This document shows positions 1 through 9,696 of a stretch of 64,000 nucleotides of DNA, in pieces. The notes under the pieces were generated by a model that saw only the letters and a program-made list of their open reading frames with translations, was not told the origin of the DNA and did not search any database. The position numbers were made by a program, and so were the translations under genes. Each line of letters opens with the position of its first letter. Position 1 is the first letter of the stretch. This DNA comes from an uncultured Ruminococcus sp. (GTDB lineage Bacteria > Bacillota > Clostridia > Oscillospirales > Ruminococcaceae), in NCBI RefSeq assembly GCF_934476685.1, contig NZ_CAKSNX010000008.1, positions 1 to 64,000 on the forward strand. The letters run 5' to 3'.

Positions 1-118
1 ATCTCTCTCCTGTTCAATTCAAAGCTTCCCATTCGGCTAAATAATTTCTGTACTATTTGGGGGTGACAATACACAATTTTTATTGTTGATTTTGTACAAT
101 TCTTTTATACTCAGCAAA

Positions 119-154
119 AAGCCCCGACAATCTTTTAAATAATTGTCGGGGCTT
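119..154 (-). terminator. Intrinsic terminator of the RCC1-repeat gene
   Basis: A perfect 13-bp stem (119-131 with 142-154, GC-rich core) is followed, on the minus strand, by a run of five T. It lies 32 bp beyond the stop of the large RCC1-repeat gene. Bases 1-185 otherwise hold no gene I can support. Confidence 0.85.
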
Positions 155-185
155 ATCTTATTGTTTAAATTTGCAGATAGAAATG

Positions 186-3100
186 TTAAGCCACTGTATA
201 AGTTTTAGTAGTCGTTCCTGCAAGATTACCCTTGCCTGTAAGTGTTACCTTGACAATTTTCTTGTCAGCTGATGTAACGTATTTTACGGTGTAGTTACCG
301 CTGTATACAGCATTTGAACCTATCTTTACAGCTACTGTCGGCTGATATTTGTTAGCTGAGTTCTTTGTCAGTTCAACAGTACAGTTTCCTATATTTCTAG
401 GATTGATCTTAAAAGTCTTTGTAACTGTGCCTTTGAGGTTTTTCTTACCTGTGAGAGTAATTGTTGCTGTGCCTGCGGAGAGGTTATTGCTGTATGTTAC
501 TGTGTAGTTTCCGCTGTACATTTCTGTGCCGTTGCAGAATACCTTTACTGTTGGCTTGAATCTCTTACCATTAAAGTAATAGTTCTCGGCACTAAGTTCT
601 ACCTGACAGTTTGCGATCGAACGCTGAACTATCTCAAATGTTTTCTCGGTAGTTCCTGTGTAATATCCTTTTCCTGTTATTACAACTCTTGCCGTTCCTA
701 CTGAGAGATTATCAAAGTAAGAAACTGTATAATCTGTTCCCTGTTTAAGAGCAGTTTCACCATTCATGATCTTTACAACAGGCTTTATTCTTATGCCTCT
801 GAAATAGCTTGTTTCTGAGCTGAGTTCTATACTGCATTCTGATATCGGGCAGGTGACTTTATATGTTTTGCTTATAGTGCCTTTGTAAAGTCCTTTGCCG
901 TGTGCTGTTACGGTATATTCGCCGACAGCCATTGCAGCATAATCTCCGTCCAAATAATAGTCCTTATCCTCGGTAAGTGTTTTGCCATTAAAAGTTATTA
1001 TTGGTGAAACATACTGTATCTCGTCGTTATAGGTTATATCGTCCATTGTTATTCCCGCATTTGAAATATCGTCCTGCTTTATAGGTACAGCTACCCACTG
1101 CGGATCATCACAGCTGTCTGTAAATCCATATTTCACAGTAAGCTTTCCGTTTTCATCGGATACAGCCTGAGTTATATAAAGCAGATTATCAGAGCCAAGA
1201 AGTTCTTCACTTTCAGCCGATCTCATTGCATAAATATTATAAATCTCATCGGGCAAAAGCTCATCAAAGCTTGCTGTGCCGTCATTAATGACAGGCTCTT
1301 TTATAAGCATTTCATCAGCAGCAGTCAATGAAATTCCTGTGCTGTCTGTTTCGATATTCTGGGTGGAAATTGTGGATCCTGTTTTCGGCTTATCAATAGT
1401 TGGTATAGCATTTCTGTCGGTTCTTGTTCCGTCACCAAGATAGAAACCATAGCTATTATTTCCCCATGTATATAATGTATCATCAAGTGATATGGCTAAA
1501 CTTGTATGAGAACCCATAGAAATATACTTTACGTTATCAGCGACTTTTACTGGCTCATTACGAGCAGTAATTGTTTTATCACCAAGCTCGCCAAATTGAT
1601 TGTTGCCCCATGTATATAATTCATTATCTTTGGTAATGGCTCCAGAATGGTTTGATCCAAGTGAAACGTAGTTTACATTATTCAGTATTTTCACCGGAGT
1701 CAAACTATCAGCATTATTTTTAGTGCCTAACTGACCATAATAATTATTGCCCCATGTATACAAGTTTCCCTTTGTATCTATTGCTGCAGAATAGTCATAG
1801 CCCAAATCTACCATAGATATATTGTTCTTAATCAATTCCGGTTTATTAGTTGAACTTTTGCTGCCATTTCCTAATTGACCATGTGAATTTAGACCCCACA
1901 TATACAGTTCATTATCATATGTTATAGCTGCGCTGAAACCGTCGCCTAAGCTTATTGACTTTACATTTTCAAGAATTTTCACAGGCTTATTACAGTCGTC
2001 ATCTTTGCCATTACCTACCTGACCGCCATAGTTGCGTCCCCAAGTATACAATTCATTATCATTAGTTATAGCAGCACAGGTGCGATTATGAACGCTTATT
2101 TCCTTCACATTACCAAGAATACTTTGTGCATCTTCCGGCAAAACGCTGTCAGATGAACCATTGCCCAGCTGACCATTGTCATTGCTTCCAAATGAACATA
2201 CATTTCCATCATTTTTCAATACTATAACAAAAGTGTCACTGCCACCAGCACATATTGCATCTTTAACATTATCCATGACTTTTTCAGGAGTATCAGTATA
2301 GCTGCCCAAAGATTCACCTAGAACTGTATCAACTCCCCATACATATAATCCACCGTCATCAGTTACGGCTGCTGTTGTGTAAAGACCATTATGACTTACA
2401 GTTTTTACACCTGTTTTAACATCATCAGAATTATCAAACTCTACTTTTCCAGGGGTATTACTTTTCGGATCTTTCACACCAAGATGACCAAGGCTGCTAT
2501 CTCCCCATGTATATAAAACATTATCATTGGTTATTGCCGCACTGAAATAATCATCAATAAAGGCATCTTTTACATTTCGCAAAATGCCTGATGCAAGAGA
2601 TTGACCAAGATTTATTCTTATAGTGTTTTTATTATCATCAACTTTAAATGTTCCGTAATACATTCCTTTCATAGATTTATCTGCATAAATTTTATGTTCG
2701 CCTTTTTTAAGGAATATATTCACTTTACCTTGCTTATTTGCTTTATATGATTTGTAGTCAATTTCGACATCTGCATCAGAAACAGGATAAAAAGGATCAT
2801 ATACTACGATAGTTGTGTTATAGCTTTTATGAGGGCATTCACCCCAACCAAAATCACGATATTGCAATGAATAATAGTATTCACCTATCGGGAACTCCTT
2901 AGTGGCTGAAATTTCGAATGTTAATTTTTTCACTTGTAATATAGATGCTGAAAATGAAAATGCTATTTCAGCAGAAGCATTACCGCTTATACAGCTGGCA
3001 CAATCATGTCGTTCTGAATACTTTCCCCACTTATAATCGGTTGAAATTGAACCGATTATTTTAACACCAGATGTTCCCGAGAGTTCAGCATCGGCTATTT

Positions 3101-4547
3101 TTTTGCTTATCAAAGAAATTTCAGGCTCAATAGATATACCTATAAATACATAACCCTCTGCCTTTACCTCAACTTCTAAATGCGGAGATTCCGAAATATT
3201 CTCCATACCATCTTTTGATACTTTAAATCCAAAAGATGCAGTTAGCTTTCCGCTCAATTCAATGGTTATATCGCAGTCAAAAACTACTGACGGTACAATA
3301 GTTATATCAATACCTGCAACAGGCATAAACTTGAAAGTTCCTAATGGGAATGAAAGCCTGCCTTTTCCTTCTATTGTAAGCTTAATCTCTGCAGTTGTTC
3401 CAAGATTGACCTCTAAATACGAATCTGACCAATCTATGTATAATTTTATTGAAGCCGTAACAGATAAATCAATTCCGCCATTAACAGATATACTAAGTTT
3501 ACCATGTCCATCTTCTACTTCAGAAGGCTCATATTTATATATATCAAAATGCTTTTTTAATGTTGCTTCTCCTGTTTTGTCAACTGAATACGTCTGGATC
3601 TCACTTTCATTCTCGTCATTTTCAACATATGTAACGCCATCTCCGGCGGTAGACGGATCATATTCACATTCTGATGTATCCTGTTCAGTATCAATTTTCA
3701 CATACTCAAAGACTTCATCAAGCGAGGTATCTTCGCCTGTAATAGTTACAGTTGTGCCGCTGATCTGAATGTTGGCAACTTTTACTATGAGAACATTGCC
3801 GTCACCATATTCATAGGCGAATGTATCTCCTGTTTTAAGAGATGTTATCGAGCTGTCGGCATTTTCAATAACATAATTATTATTCTCATCATCGGCGGTA
3901 ACAACTTCATTTACGCCGTCCTGCTTTGTGATAATAATGGTATCATCACTATAAACTGCAAAGTTATTTTTCTTGTCATCGTCGAAATTGTATACTTTTT
4001 CTGCATCGAAATCGTCAGTAGTCTTGGCGAAAAACTCCTGCATTCTCTGAGTATAATTCGGAGATCTATACGCCGTACAGAGCGGACGCAGGCATTCGGT
4101 ATCTACCAGAAATGCTCTTACATAAAAATACTGGGGCATTTCATCTGTTTCGATCTCCACAGTTGTGTTCTTTTCACCGGCTGTTACTTCTGTACTGCCT
4201 GACGCAAGCATTTTTTCGCCGCTTTCGTCATAAATTCCCACAAGCAGTGTGCAGTCCTGCAAAGTTTCAAATTTGACCTGAGCAGTTTTTGTGTCAGTCA
4301 TTTCAACAGAAAATACGTTATAGCCGTTATTTTCCTGCTGTTCGTCAATTTTTTCGCTGAGTGTGTCGGTCAGCATATTGCCGAACGAATTTGTTCCCTC
4401 AACAGACACTTGACTGTTGTCCATTGATACGCCATCTGTGCTTTCATTTGCCGCAGTTTCTGCCCCTGCACCGACAGCAGGAACATACGCAGACAAACTA
4501 AAGACCATCAGCATACTGGTCAGAATGCTGACAATGCGTTTCTTCAT
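186..4547 (-). CDS. Secreted RCC1-repeat protein with C-terminal adhesion-like repeats
   Basis: A 1453-residue exported protein. Residues 1-30 form a signal peptide (MKKR, hydrophobic core, AGA-ETA cleavage region). The first 600 residues are acidic and beta-rich with no family I recognise. About residues 650-1060 carry RCC1-type repeats, seen as recurring LYTWG and GQLGNG motifs spaced about 50 residues apart, which normally fold into a beta-propeller. The last 230 residues are three repeats of about 75 residues with NLSxGTA and GKGxxxGT motifs, nearly identical to the end of the next gene upstream. A surface or secreted binding role is inferred; no catalytic motif was seen. It has its own promoter and terminator, so it is probably monocistronic. 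Confidence 0.8.
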   Translation of the reverse strand: MKKRIVSILTSMLMVFSLSAYVPAVGAGAETAANESTDGVSMDNSQVSVEGTNSFGNMLTDTLSEKIDEQQENNGYNVFSVEMTDTKTAQVKFETLQDCTLLVGIYDESGEKMLASGSTEVTAGEKNTTVEIETDEMPQYFYVRAFLVDTECLRPLCTAYRSPNYTQRMQEFFAKTTDDFDAEKVYNFDDDKKNNFAVYSDDTIIITKQDGVNEVVTADDENNNYVIENADSSITSLKTGDTFAYEYGDGNVLIVKVANIQISGTTVTITGEDTSLDEVFEYVKIDTEQDTSECEYDPSTAGDGVTYVENDENESEIQTYSVDKTGEATLKKHFDIYKYEPSEVEDGHGKLSISVNGGIDLSVTASIKLYIDWSDSYLEVNLGTTAEIKLTIEGKGRLSFPLGTFKFMPVAGIDITIVPSVVFDCDITIELSGKLTASFGFKVSKDGMENISESPHLEVEVKAEGYVFIGISIEPEISLISKKIADAELSGTSGVKIIGSISTDYKWGKYSERHDCASCISGNASAEIAFSFSASILQVKKLTFEISATKEFPIGEYYYSLQYRDFGWGECPHKSYNTTIVVYDPFYPVSDADVEIDYKSYKANKQGKVNIFLKKGEHKIYADKSMKGMYYGTFKVDDNKNTIRINLGQSLASGILRNVKDAFIDDYFSAAITNDNVLYTWGDSSLGHLGVKDPKSNTPGKVEFDNSDDVKTGVKTVSHNGLYTTAAVTDDGGLYVWGVDTVLGESLGSYTDTPEKVMDNVKDAICAGGSDTFVIVLKNDGNVCSFGSNDNGQLGNGSSDSVLPEDAQSILGNVKEISVHNRTCAAITNDNELYTWGRNYGGQVGNGKDDDCNKPVKILENVKSISLGDGFSAAITYDNELYMWGLNSHGQLGNGSKSSTNKPELIKNNISMVDLGYDYSAAIDTKGNLYTWGNNYYGQLGTKNNADSLTPVKILNNVNYVSLGSNHSGAITKDNELYTWGNNQFGELGDKTITARNEPVKVADNVKYISMGSHTSLAISLDDTLYTWGNNSYGFYLGDGTRTDRNAIPTIDKPKTGSTISTQNIETDSTGISLTAADEMLIKEPVINDGTASFDELLPDEIYNIYAMRSAESEELLGSDNLLYITQAVSDENGKLTVKYGFTDSCDDPQWVAVPIKQDDISNAGITMDDITYNDEIQYVSPIITFNGKTLTEDKDYYLDGDYAAMAVGEYTVTAHGKGLYKGTISKTYKVTCPISECSIELSSETSYFRGIRIKPVVKIMNGETALKQGTDYTVSYFDNLSVGTARVVITGKGYYTGTTEKTFEIVQRSIANCQVELSAENYYFNGKRFKPTVKVFCNGTEMYSGNYTVTYSNNLSAGTATITLTGKKNLKGTVTKTFKINPRNIGNCTVELTKNSANKYQPTVAVKIGSNAVYSGNYTVKYVTSADKKIVKVTLTGKGNLAGTTTKTYTVA

Positions 4548-4592
4548 AATTTTTCCTCCATACTTTTATTTTTTTGGAAATTATCCATAACA

Positions 4593-4621
4593 ATTATACC
4601 ACTTATTCCGACAAAAATCAA
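4593..4621 (-). promoter_or_regulatory. Sigma-A promoter for the RCC1-repeat gene
   Basis: On the minus strand a TTGATT -35 (4616-4621) and a consensus TATAAT -10 (4593-4598) are 17 bp apart. A GGAGG ribosome site precedes the ATG at 4547. Confidence 0.7.
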
Positions 4622-4672
4622 TACAATTTATCATTTAAAAGACAAGTAACATATAATAATACGCATAAAAAT

Positions 4673-4697
4673 AGCGGAACTGAAAGTCAGCTCCGCT
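4673..4697 (-). terminator. Intrinsic terminator of the LRR gene
   Basis: A 9-bp stem with one mismatch (4673-4681 with 4689-4697) is followed on the minus strand by ATTTTTAT, 15 bp past the LRR gene stop. Confidence 0.7.
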
Positions 4698-4712
4698 AAA
4701 GAATATTAGGTG

Positions 4713-6629
4713 TTAAACTGTATAAGTTTTTGTAACTGTGCCAGCGAGATTTCCCTTGCCTGTGATAGTTACTTTGACTGTTTTCTTGTCAGCCGATGTA
4801 ACGTATTTTACGGTGTAGTTGCCGTTAAAGATAGTGTTTGAACCTATCTTTACAGCTACGTTCGGCTGATATTTGTTAGCTGAATTTTTGGTAAGGCTTA
4901 TAGTGCAGTTAGCGATATTTCTAGGGTTGATCTTGAAGGTTTTTGTAACTGTACCCTTGAGATTTTTCTTACCTGTGAGAGTGATAGTTGCTGTGCCTGC
5001 GGAGAGGTTGTTGCTGTATGCGACTGTGTAGTTGCCGTTGTACATTTCTGTGCCGTTGCAGTATACTTTTACGGACGGCTTGATTCTTGTGCCATTGAAG
5101 CTGTAAATATCGGAATCAAGCATGACATCACAGTTATTTATAGAACGTTGAATTATATCATATGTTTTAGTCACACTGCCTGTGTACTTGCCAATACCAA
5201 TAATAGTAACGGTAGCTGTGCCAACAGAGAGGTTATTTGAATATACAGCCTTATAATCTGTTCCGCTTTTTAATGTTTCCGAGCCGTTTTTAACAGTGAC
5301 AACAGGTTTTATTCTTGTACCACGAAAGTACTGAGTTGCTGTTGGAAGTGAGATTGTGCAAGAGGAGAGTTTTTCTTTCGTATTATCTACCCAATTATAT
5401 TGAATAGTAGCTTTATCTATTGGATCATTTCCGTTTGCAATACTTATATTTCTCCACTCAGATTCTGTTCCTGTATAGTAAATATTACCTAAAAAATCGC
5501 AATATTGAAAAGCGCTATAATAAATATATGTTACACTATCCGGAATGATAATACTCGATAAACTTGAACATTTATAAAAAGATTTCATATTGATAACTTT
5601 AACGCCATCTGGAATAACTATACTCGTTAAATTTGTACACCCTTCAAAAGCAGAAGTGCCAATCACTGTAATGCTTTTGGGGAGAGTTACGTTTTTTAAA
5701 CTTACGCAGTTCATAAAAGCTTCTTCAATATCCGTAACATTATTTGAAATAGTTATATCTTTTAAGCCTGTGCAGTAGTCAAACGCATGGTTACCAATGC
5801 TTGTAACACTATCTGGAATAATAACACTAGTTAATCCTATACATTTATAAAAAGCATAATTGTCAATTATTGCAACACTATCTGGAATGATTATGTTTGT
5901 TAAACTCTTACAGTATGAAAAAGTAGACTTACCAATACAAGTGATACTGTCTGGAATATTTATGTTTGTTAACCTTGAACATTGAGCAAAAGCCTGATTA
6001 CCAATGTTTGTCACACTATTTGGAATCGTTATGTTTGTTAATTTGTTACATCTATTAAATGCTTCTTCGCTAATAGTTGTTACACTGCTGGGGATAATAT
6101 ATGATGTTCTGTCATTGCCAAGAGGATATTGTATGAGTGTTGTTTTATTCTTGTTAAATAATACTCCATCTTCAGATGTATAAATTTCATTATCGGAATT
6201 TACACTTATATTTTTAAGACTATTACAGAGGGAAAAAGCAGAACTTCCAATGTTAGTTACATTGCTTGAAATAGTTACACTCACAAGATTAAAAGAACAA
6301 TAGAAAGCACAACTTTTAATATTTGTTACGCTGCTAGGAATATTTACATATGTAAGATTAGAACGACTAGCGAACGCACTATTTCCAATACTTGTTACAG
6401 GCTTTTCATCAATAGTACTCGGAATATCGACATAACTAGCATTTCCTGAATACTTTACTATTTCAATAGTTCCATCATCTAGTTCTTTATATTCAAACTT
6501 TCCATAAGTTTTTGCAATAGCCGATATTGCAAATTTATCTGTTATGCAGACACCGCTATCAGTTACTGGGAGAGCAAATATTCCTAAAGTTAGTGCAAAT
6601 GCCAACGCTGTAGCTAATATCTTTTTCAT
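4713..6629 (-). CDS. Secreted BspA-like leucine-rich repeat protein
   Basis: A 638-residue exported protein. Residues 1-20 are a signal peptide. About residues 60-390 are BspA/LRR_5-type leucine-rich repeats of about 23 residues with the motif IPDSVTxIGxxAFxxCxxLTxI. Residues 395-638 are three 75-residue repeats matching the C-terminus of the neighbouring RCC1 protein almost residue for residue, so the two proteins probably share an anchoring or binding module. LRR_5 proteins of gut bacteria are commonly surface adhesins; that role is inferred here. A GGGGG ribosome site precedes the ATG. The gene has its own promoter and terminator. Confidence 0.85.
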   Translation of the reverse strand: MKKILATALAFALTLGIFALPVTDSGVCITDKFAISAIAKTYGKFEYKELDDGTIEIVKYSGNASYVDIPSTIDEKPVTSIGNSAFASRSNLTYVNIPSSVTNIKSCAFYCSFNLVSVTISSNVTNIGSSAFSLCNSLKNISVNSDNEIYTSEDGVLFNKNKTTLIQYPLGNDRTSYIIPSSVTTISEEAFNRCNKLTNITIPNSVTNIGNQAFAQCSRLTNINIPDSITCIGKSTFSYCKSLTNIIIPDSVAIIDNYAFYKCIGLTSVIIPDSVTSIGNHAFDYCTGLKDITISNNVTDIEEAFMNCVSLKNVTLPKSITVIGTSAFEGCTNLTSIVIPDGVKVINMKSFYKCSSLSSIIIPDSVTYIYYSAFQYCDFLGNIYYTGTESEWRNISIANGNDPIDKATIQYNWVDNTKEKLSSCTISLPTATQYFRGTRIKPVVTVKNGSETLKSGTDYKAVYSNNLSVGTATVTIIGIGKYTGSVTKTYDIIQRSINNCDVMLDSDIYSFNGTRIKPSVKVYCNGTEMYNGNYTVAYSNNLSAGTATITLTGKKNLKGTVTKTFKINPRNIANCTISLTKNSANKYQPNVAVKIGSNTIFNGNYTVKYVTSADKKTVKVTITGKGNLAGTVTKTYTV

Positions 6630-6663
6630 ATGGTTTCCCCCTAATACAAACTATTATATTATA

Positions 6664-6691
6664 ATTTTACAACATATATTTATTTTGTCAA
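6664..6691 (-). promoter_or_regulatory. Sigma-A promoter for the LRR gene
   Basis: On the minus strand a consensus TTGACA (6686-6691) and TAAAAT (6664-6669) are separated by 16 bp, about 35 bp upstream of the start codon. The non-coding stretch 6630-6976 holds this promoter and the divergent kinase promoter and leader; nothing else was seen in it. Confidence 0.7.
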
Positions 6692-6866
6692 CACTTTTTA
6701 ATGGATAAATTTTCTCTGTGATTTTGTGGCAGTTTCACAAATGTTTTGAATTTAATACTAATTCAAAAATGATCCGTTACAGTTTTACCCCTGACGATAC
6801 TTCCCTATTATAATAGTATATAAGCAGCATATAACAAAAAGTTTGCCGCATGAAACTGCTCACATC

Positions 6867-6895
6867 TTGACTAAACTGTAAAAATGTGATATAAT
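6867..6895 (+). promoter_or_regulatory. Sigma-A promoter of the kinase/regulator operon
   Basis: TTGACT (6867-6872), a 17-bp spacer and consensus TATAAT (6890-6895). Transcription would begin near 6902, directly before the attenuator. The layout matches the urease promoter at 40899-40927. Confidence 0.8.
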
Positions 6896-6914
6896 TATCA
6901 AGCAATATTTTAAT

Positions 6915-6950
6915 GGGCAATGACGCTCCGTGTTCTTTCACGGGGCGTTT
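6915..6950 (+). promoter_or_regulatory. ANTAR-type antiterminator hairpin overlapping an intrinsic terminator
   Basis: The leader contains GGGC-AATGAC-GCTC (6915-6928): a short stem with a six-base loop whose first base is A and fourth is G, the pattern bound by ANTAR-domain antiterminators. Its 3' arm overlaps a 10-bp terminator stem (6923-6932 with 6939-6948) followed by TTTTTT. The two folds exclude each other. I see no preceding P1 hairpin, which most described ANTAR targets have. No ANTAR protein is encoded in this window, so control by one is inferred. Confidence 0.6.
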
Positions 6951-6976
6951 TTTACTTTTTTAGGGGTGGTGAGGCT

Positions 6977-9691
6977 ATGGCTCGTGAAAAGAAAAGGCGG
7001 CGCTTAATGCTCAAAAGCCGCAATATCACGATTTGCGCTGTGATCGTTTTTCTGCTCATAACTGTGCTGACGCTTATAAGCAGCAGGTATATGACCGACT
7101 GCATAAGCCATGAAAATGCGGCTCAGGTGAATCGTGGCGAGCTTTCCGATCTGGGGCAGGAGCTTGCTGACGCTTCCGACTATCTTACGGACGAGGCAAG
7201 GAAATTTTCCGTTACGGGAGATGTGGAACACCTTTATAATTACTGGTATGAAGTCCGTGAGGAAAAGACCCGTGACCGTGTTATAAACAGCCTTTCGGCG
7301 CTTGATCCGCCCGAAAATGAATCTGCGCTGCTGGCTGAGGCGAAAAAATATTCCGATACTCTTATCAAGACTGAAACAGTTTCAATGAAGCTTATGCTGA
7401 CTGCCGAGGGGATAAATTCGGAGCAGTACAAGGATATGGAAAACGGCAGAATGGCTGAATACATCGCACTTGTGGAAAGCACTCAGCTGCCCGAACAATA
7501 CGTCGGACTTAGTCCGCAGGAGATGAAAGAACGCTCCCGTGAGATACTGTATGACAGCTTTTACAACGACTCAAAAACTATGATAATGTCCCCTATCGAG
7601 CGTTTCCGTCATGCCCTTAACAAGCGGCTGGACGCTGAGGTCGAAAATGCTGCAGCAGGACGTGAAACGGCTTCGCTTATTCAGCTTATATGCTCCGCAA
7701 GCGTTCTTGTGATAATCGGCATTGTACTTATAGTTTTTGAGCAGCTTTATGTAAGACCGATAAACGATTATTCCGAAAGCCTTTCACAGCGAAGTGCAGA
7801 AAATTCAGCTGAACCAGACCTATCCAACGTAAGGGTATCGCCAAAGGGAGCATACGAACTTTTCAGATTTGGAGAGCTTTTCAACAGGCTTTCGCAGACG
7901 CTGCAAAACGAGCTGAAAAAGCGTGAAACCGCAGAGGAGCAGATGCGGCAGGCAAAGGACGAGGCGGACAGAGCCAACAGCGCAAAAAGTGATTTTCTGG
8001 CGCAGATGAGCCATGAGCTGAGGACTCCGCTTAATGCCATAACCGGTTATTTGTATATGCTTTCAAGCACACAGCTTAGTGATGTACAGCAGCGGTACTG
8101 CACGAACATAAACACCGCCTCGGAAAATCTTTTGGGGCTGATAAACAATGTTCTTGATTTTTCAAAGATAGAATCGGGCAATTTACAGCTTGAATACACT
8201 GATTTTGACCTTGTGAAGTTAATAAGCGACACATATTCCATAATGGAGAGCGCAGCTATTTCAAAGGGCATTGCTCTGCGGCTGGATATATCGGGAGATA
8301 TCCCCTCATATGTCAGCGGCGACCCGTTACGGCTCAGACAGGTACTTGTAAATCTTCTCGGCAATGCGGTAAAATTCACAGACAGAGGAGAAGTTGTGCT
8401 GAGTTGTCAATGTGAGGAAACAAGAGGGAAAAGCACTGCCGTAAGATTCTGCGTTACAGATTCGGGCGAAGGCATACCGCAGGACAAGCTTGAAAGCATT
8501 TTTGAGCCGTTCATTCAGAGTGACGCAGGTGTAACAAGACGTCACGGCGGAACAGGTCTTGGACTGCCTATATCACAGTCTATCGTCAAGGCGGCAAGCG
8601 GCGGAAAATACCGGATAGAGGTATCATCTCAGCTGGGTGAGGGTTCAAGTTTTTCGTTCATTATGCCGTTTGAAACTGCACAGCCAACGGAAGAGCAGAG
8701 ATATGATGATACTGTCGGCGGTAATGTCGAAGAGAGTGCACTTATTCTTCTTGTGGACGACAACAGGGTGAACCTTGACATAGAGCGTGAGATACTATGC
8801 ACATACGGATTGCAGACAGACACGGCGGAAAGCGGAATGAAAGCCATTGAGTATTGCCGCACTCACCGTCCCGATATGATATTGCTTGACCTGCATATGC
8901 CTGATATGGACGGCTATGAAACTGCAAGGCGCATAAGGGAGATGGCTGACTTTGGTCTTACGCCAATTATCGCACTCACTGCTGACGTTGTATCGGGGAT
9001 AGATCAGAAAGCTTATGAGGCAGGAATGGACGGTTACATATCAAAGCCTTTCCGCCCCGATGATCTCAGAAAGATGATACACAAGCATCTGCATATAAGC
9101 AGGGCAATGCCGAAAAGTACTGAAAAGCAAGGTGATGAGGTCTTTGACTGCGTAGCCTGTCTTGATTCACTGGGCGGCAGCAAGACTATTCTGTTCGATA
9201 TAATAAAGAGGTTTCTTGATGACCACAAAAGCGACTGCGAATACATATGTCAGCACATAGAGGCTGGGAACTATATGAACGCAAGGATAATACTGCATGA
9301 TGTTATAGGACTTTCGGGAAATCTTTGCTGCAAAAGGCTTTATGAAAGTGCAAAGGATCTCAGCGGTGTACTGAAATCTGAACAGCCGCAAAATTCGGAC
9401 ACGGCTGACTTTAAGGATCAATGGCGGCTTGCGGTCGGCAAGATGACAGAGTTTTTACAGCTCAGTGAGGATTCGACTGAACAGAAAACAGAGCATGAAC
9501 AAAATTCTCAGCTTGTAAAAGAATTTCTTGAACTATGCGGAAAATTCGATATCTCGGCGGCTGATTATTTTCAGCAGCACAGGGCAGAGTTTAAGGAGCG
9601 TATGAATAAGACAAAATTCAGACAGCTTGAAGAATACATAAACAGATACGATCTTCTCAGCATTTCACAGTCTGAGGACTTATGGAGGTGA
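6977..9691 (+). CDS. Hybrid sensor histidine kinase (HisKA-HATPase-REC-Hpt)
   Basis: A 904-residue membrane sensor kinase. Two membrane helices (about 13-38 and 231-257) flank an extracytoplasmic sensor region of about 190 residues. A coiled coil leads into HisKA (SHELRTPLNA, phospho-His near 347), then HATPase_c with DSGEGIP and GTGLGLPI boxes. A receiver domain follows (VDDN, phospho-Asp in LLDLHMPDMDG, KP), and a C-terminal Hpt domain with LHDVIGLSG. Such kinases run a His-Asp-His-Asp relay; the next gene is the likely final acceptor. I chose the ATG at 6977, after GGTGGTGAGG; an upstream in-frame start would place the terminator hairpin inside the coding region. The signal sensed is unknown; its neighbours suggest urea or nitrogen status. 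Confidence 0.9.
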   Translation: MAREKKRRRLMLKSRNITICAVIVFLLITVLTLISSRYMTDCISHENAAQVNRGELSDLGQELADASDYLTDEARKFSVTGDVEHLYNYWYEVREEKTRDRVINSLSALDPPENESALLAEAKKYSDTLIKTETVSMKLMLTAEGINSEQYKDMENGRMAEYIALVESTQLPEQYVGLSPQEMKERSREILYDSFYNDSKTMIMSPIERFRHALNKRLDAEVENAAAGRETASLIQLICSASVLVIIGIVLIVFEQLYVRPINDYSESLSQRSAENSAEPDLSNVRVSPKGAYELFRFGELFNRLSQTLQNELKKRETAEEQMRQAKDEADRANSAKSDFLAQMSHELRTPLNAITGYLYMLSSTQLSDVQQRYCTNINTASENLLGLINNVLDFSKIESGNLQLEYTDFDLVKLISDTYSIMESAAISKGIALRLDISGDIPSYVSGDPLRLRQVLVNLLGNAVKFTDRGEVVLSCQCEETRGKSTAVRFCVTDSGEGIPQDKLESIFEPFIQSDAGVTRRHGGTGLGLPISQSIVKAASGGKYRIEVSSQLGEGSSFSFIMPFETAQPTEEQRYDDTVGGNVEESALILLVDDNRVNLDIEREILCTYGLQTDTAESGMKAIEYCRTHRPDMILLDLHMPDMDGYETARRIREMADFGLTPIIALTADVVSGIDQKAYEAGMDGYISKPFRPDDLRKMIHKHLHISRAMPKSTEKQGDEVFDCVACLDSLGGSKTILFDIIKRFLDDHKSDCEYICQHIEAGNYMNARIILHDVIGLSGNLCCKRLYESAKDLSGVLKSEQPQNSDTADFKDQWRLAVGKMTEFLQLSEDSTEQKTEHEQNSQLVKEFLELCGKFDISAADYFQQHRAEFKERMNKTKFRQLEEYINRYDLLSISQSEDLWR

Positions 9692-9696
9692 GTAAT

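Noticed and set aside
3262..3768. A 168-codon plus-strand frame inside the RCC1-repeat gene
   Set aside because: It lies fully antisense to a long, signal-peptide-bearing gene and has low-complexity Ser-rich content typical of a shadow frame.
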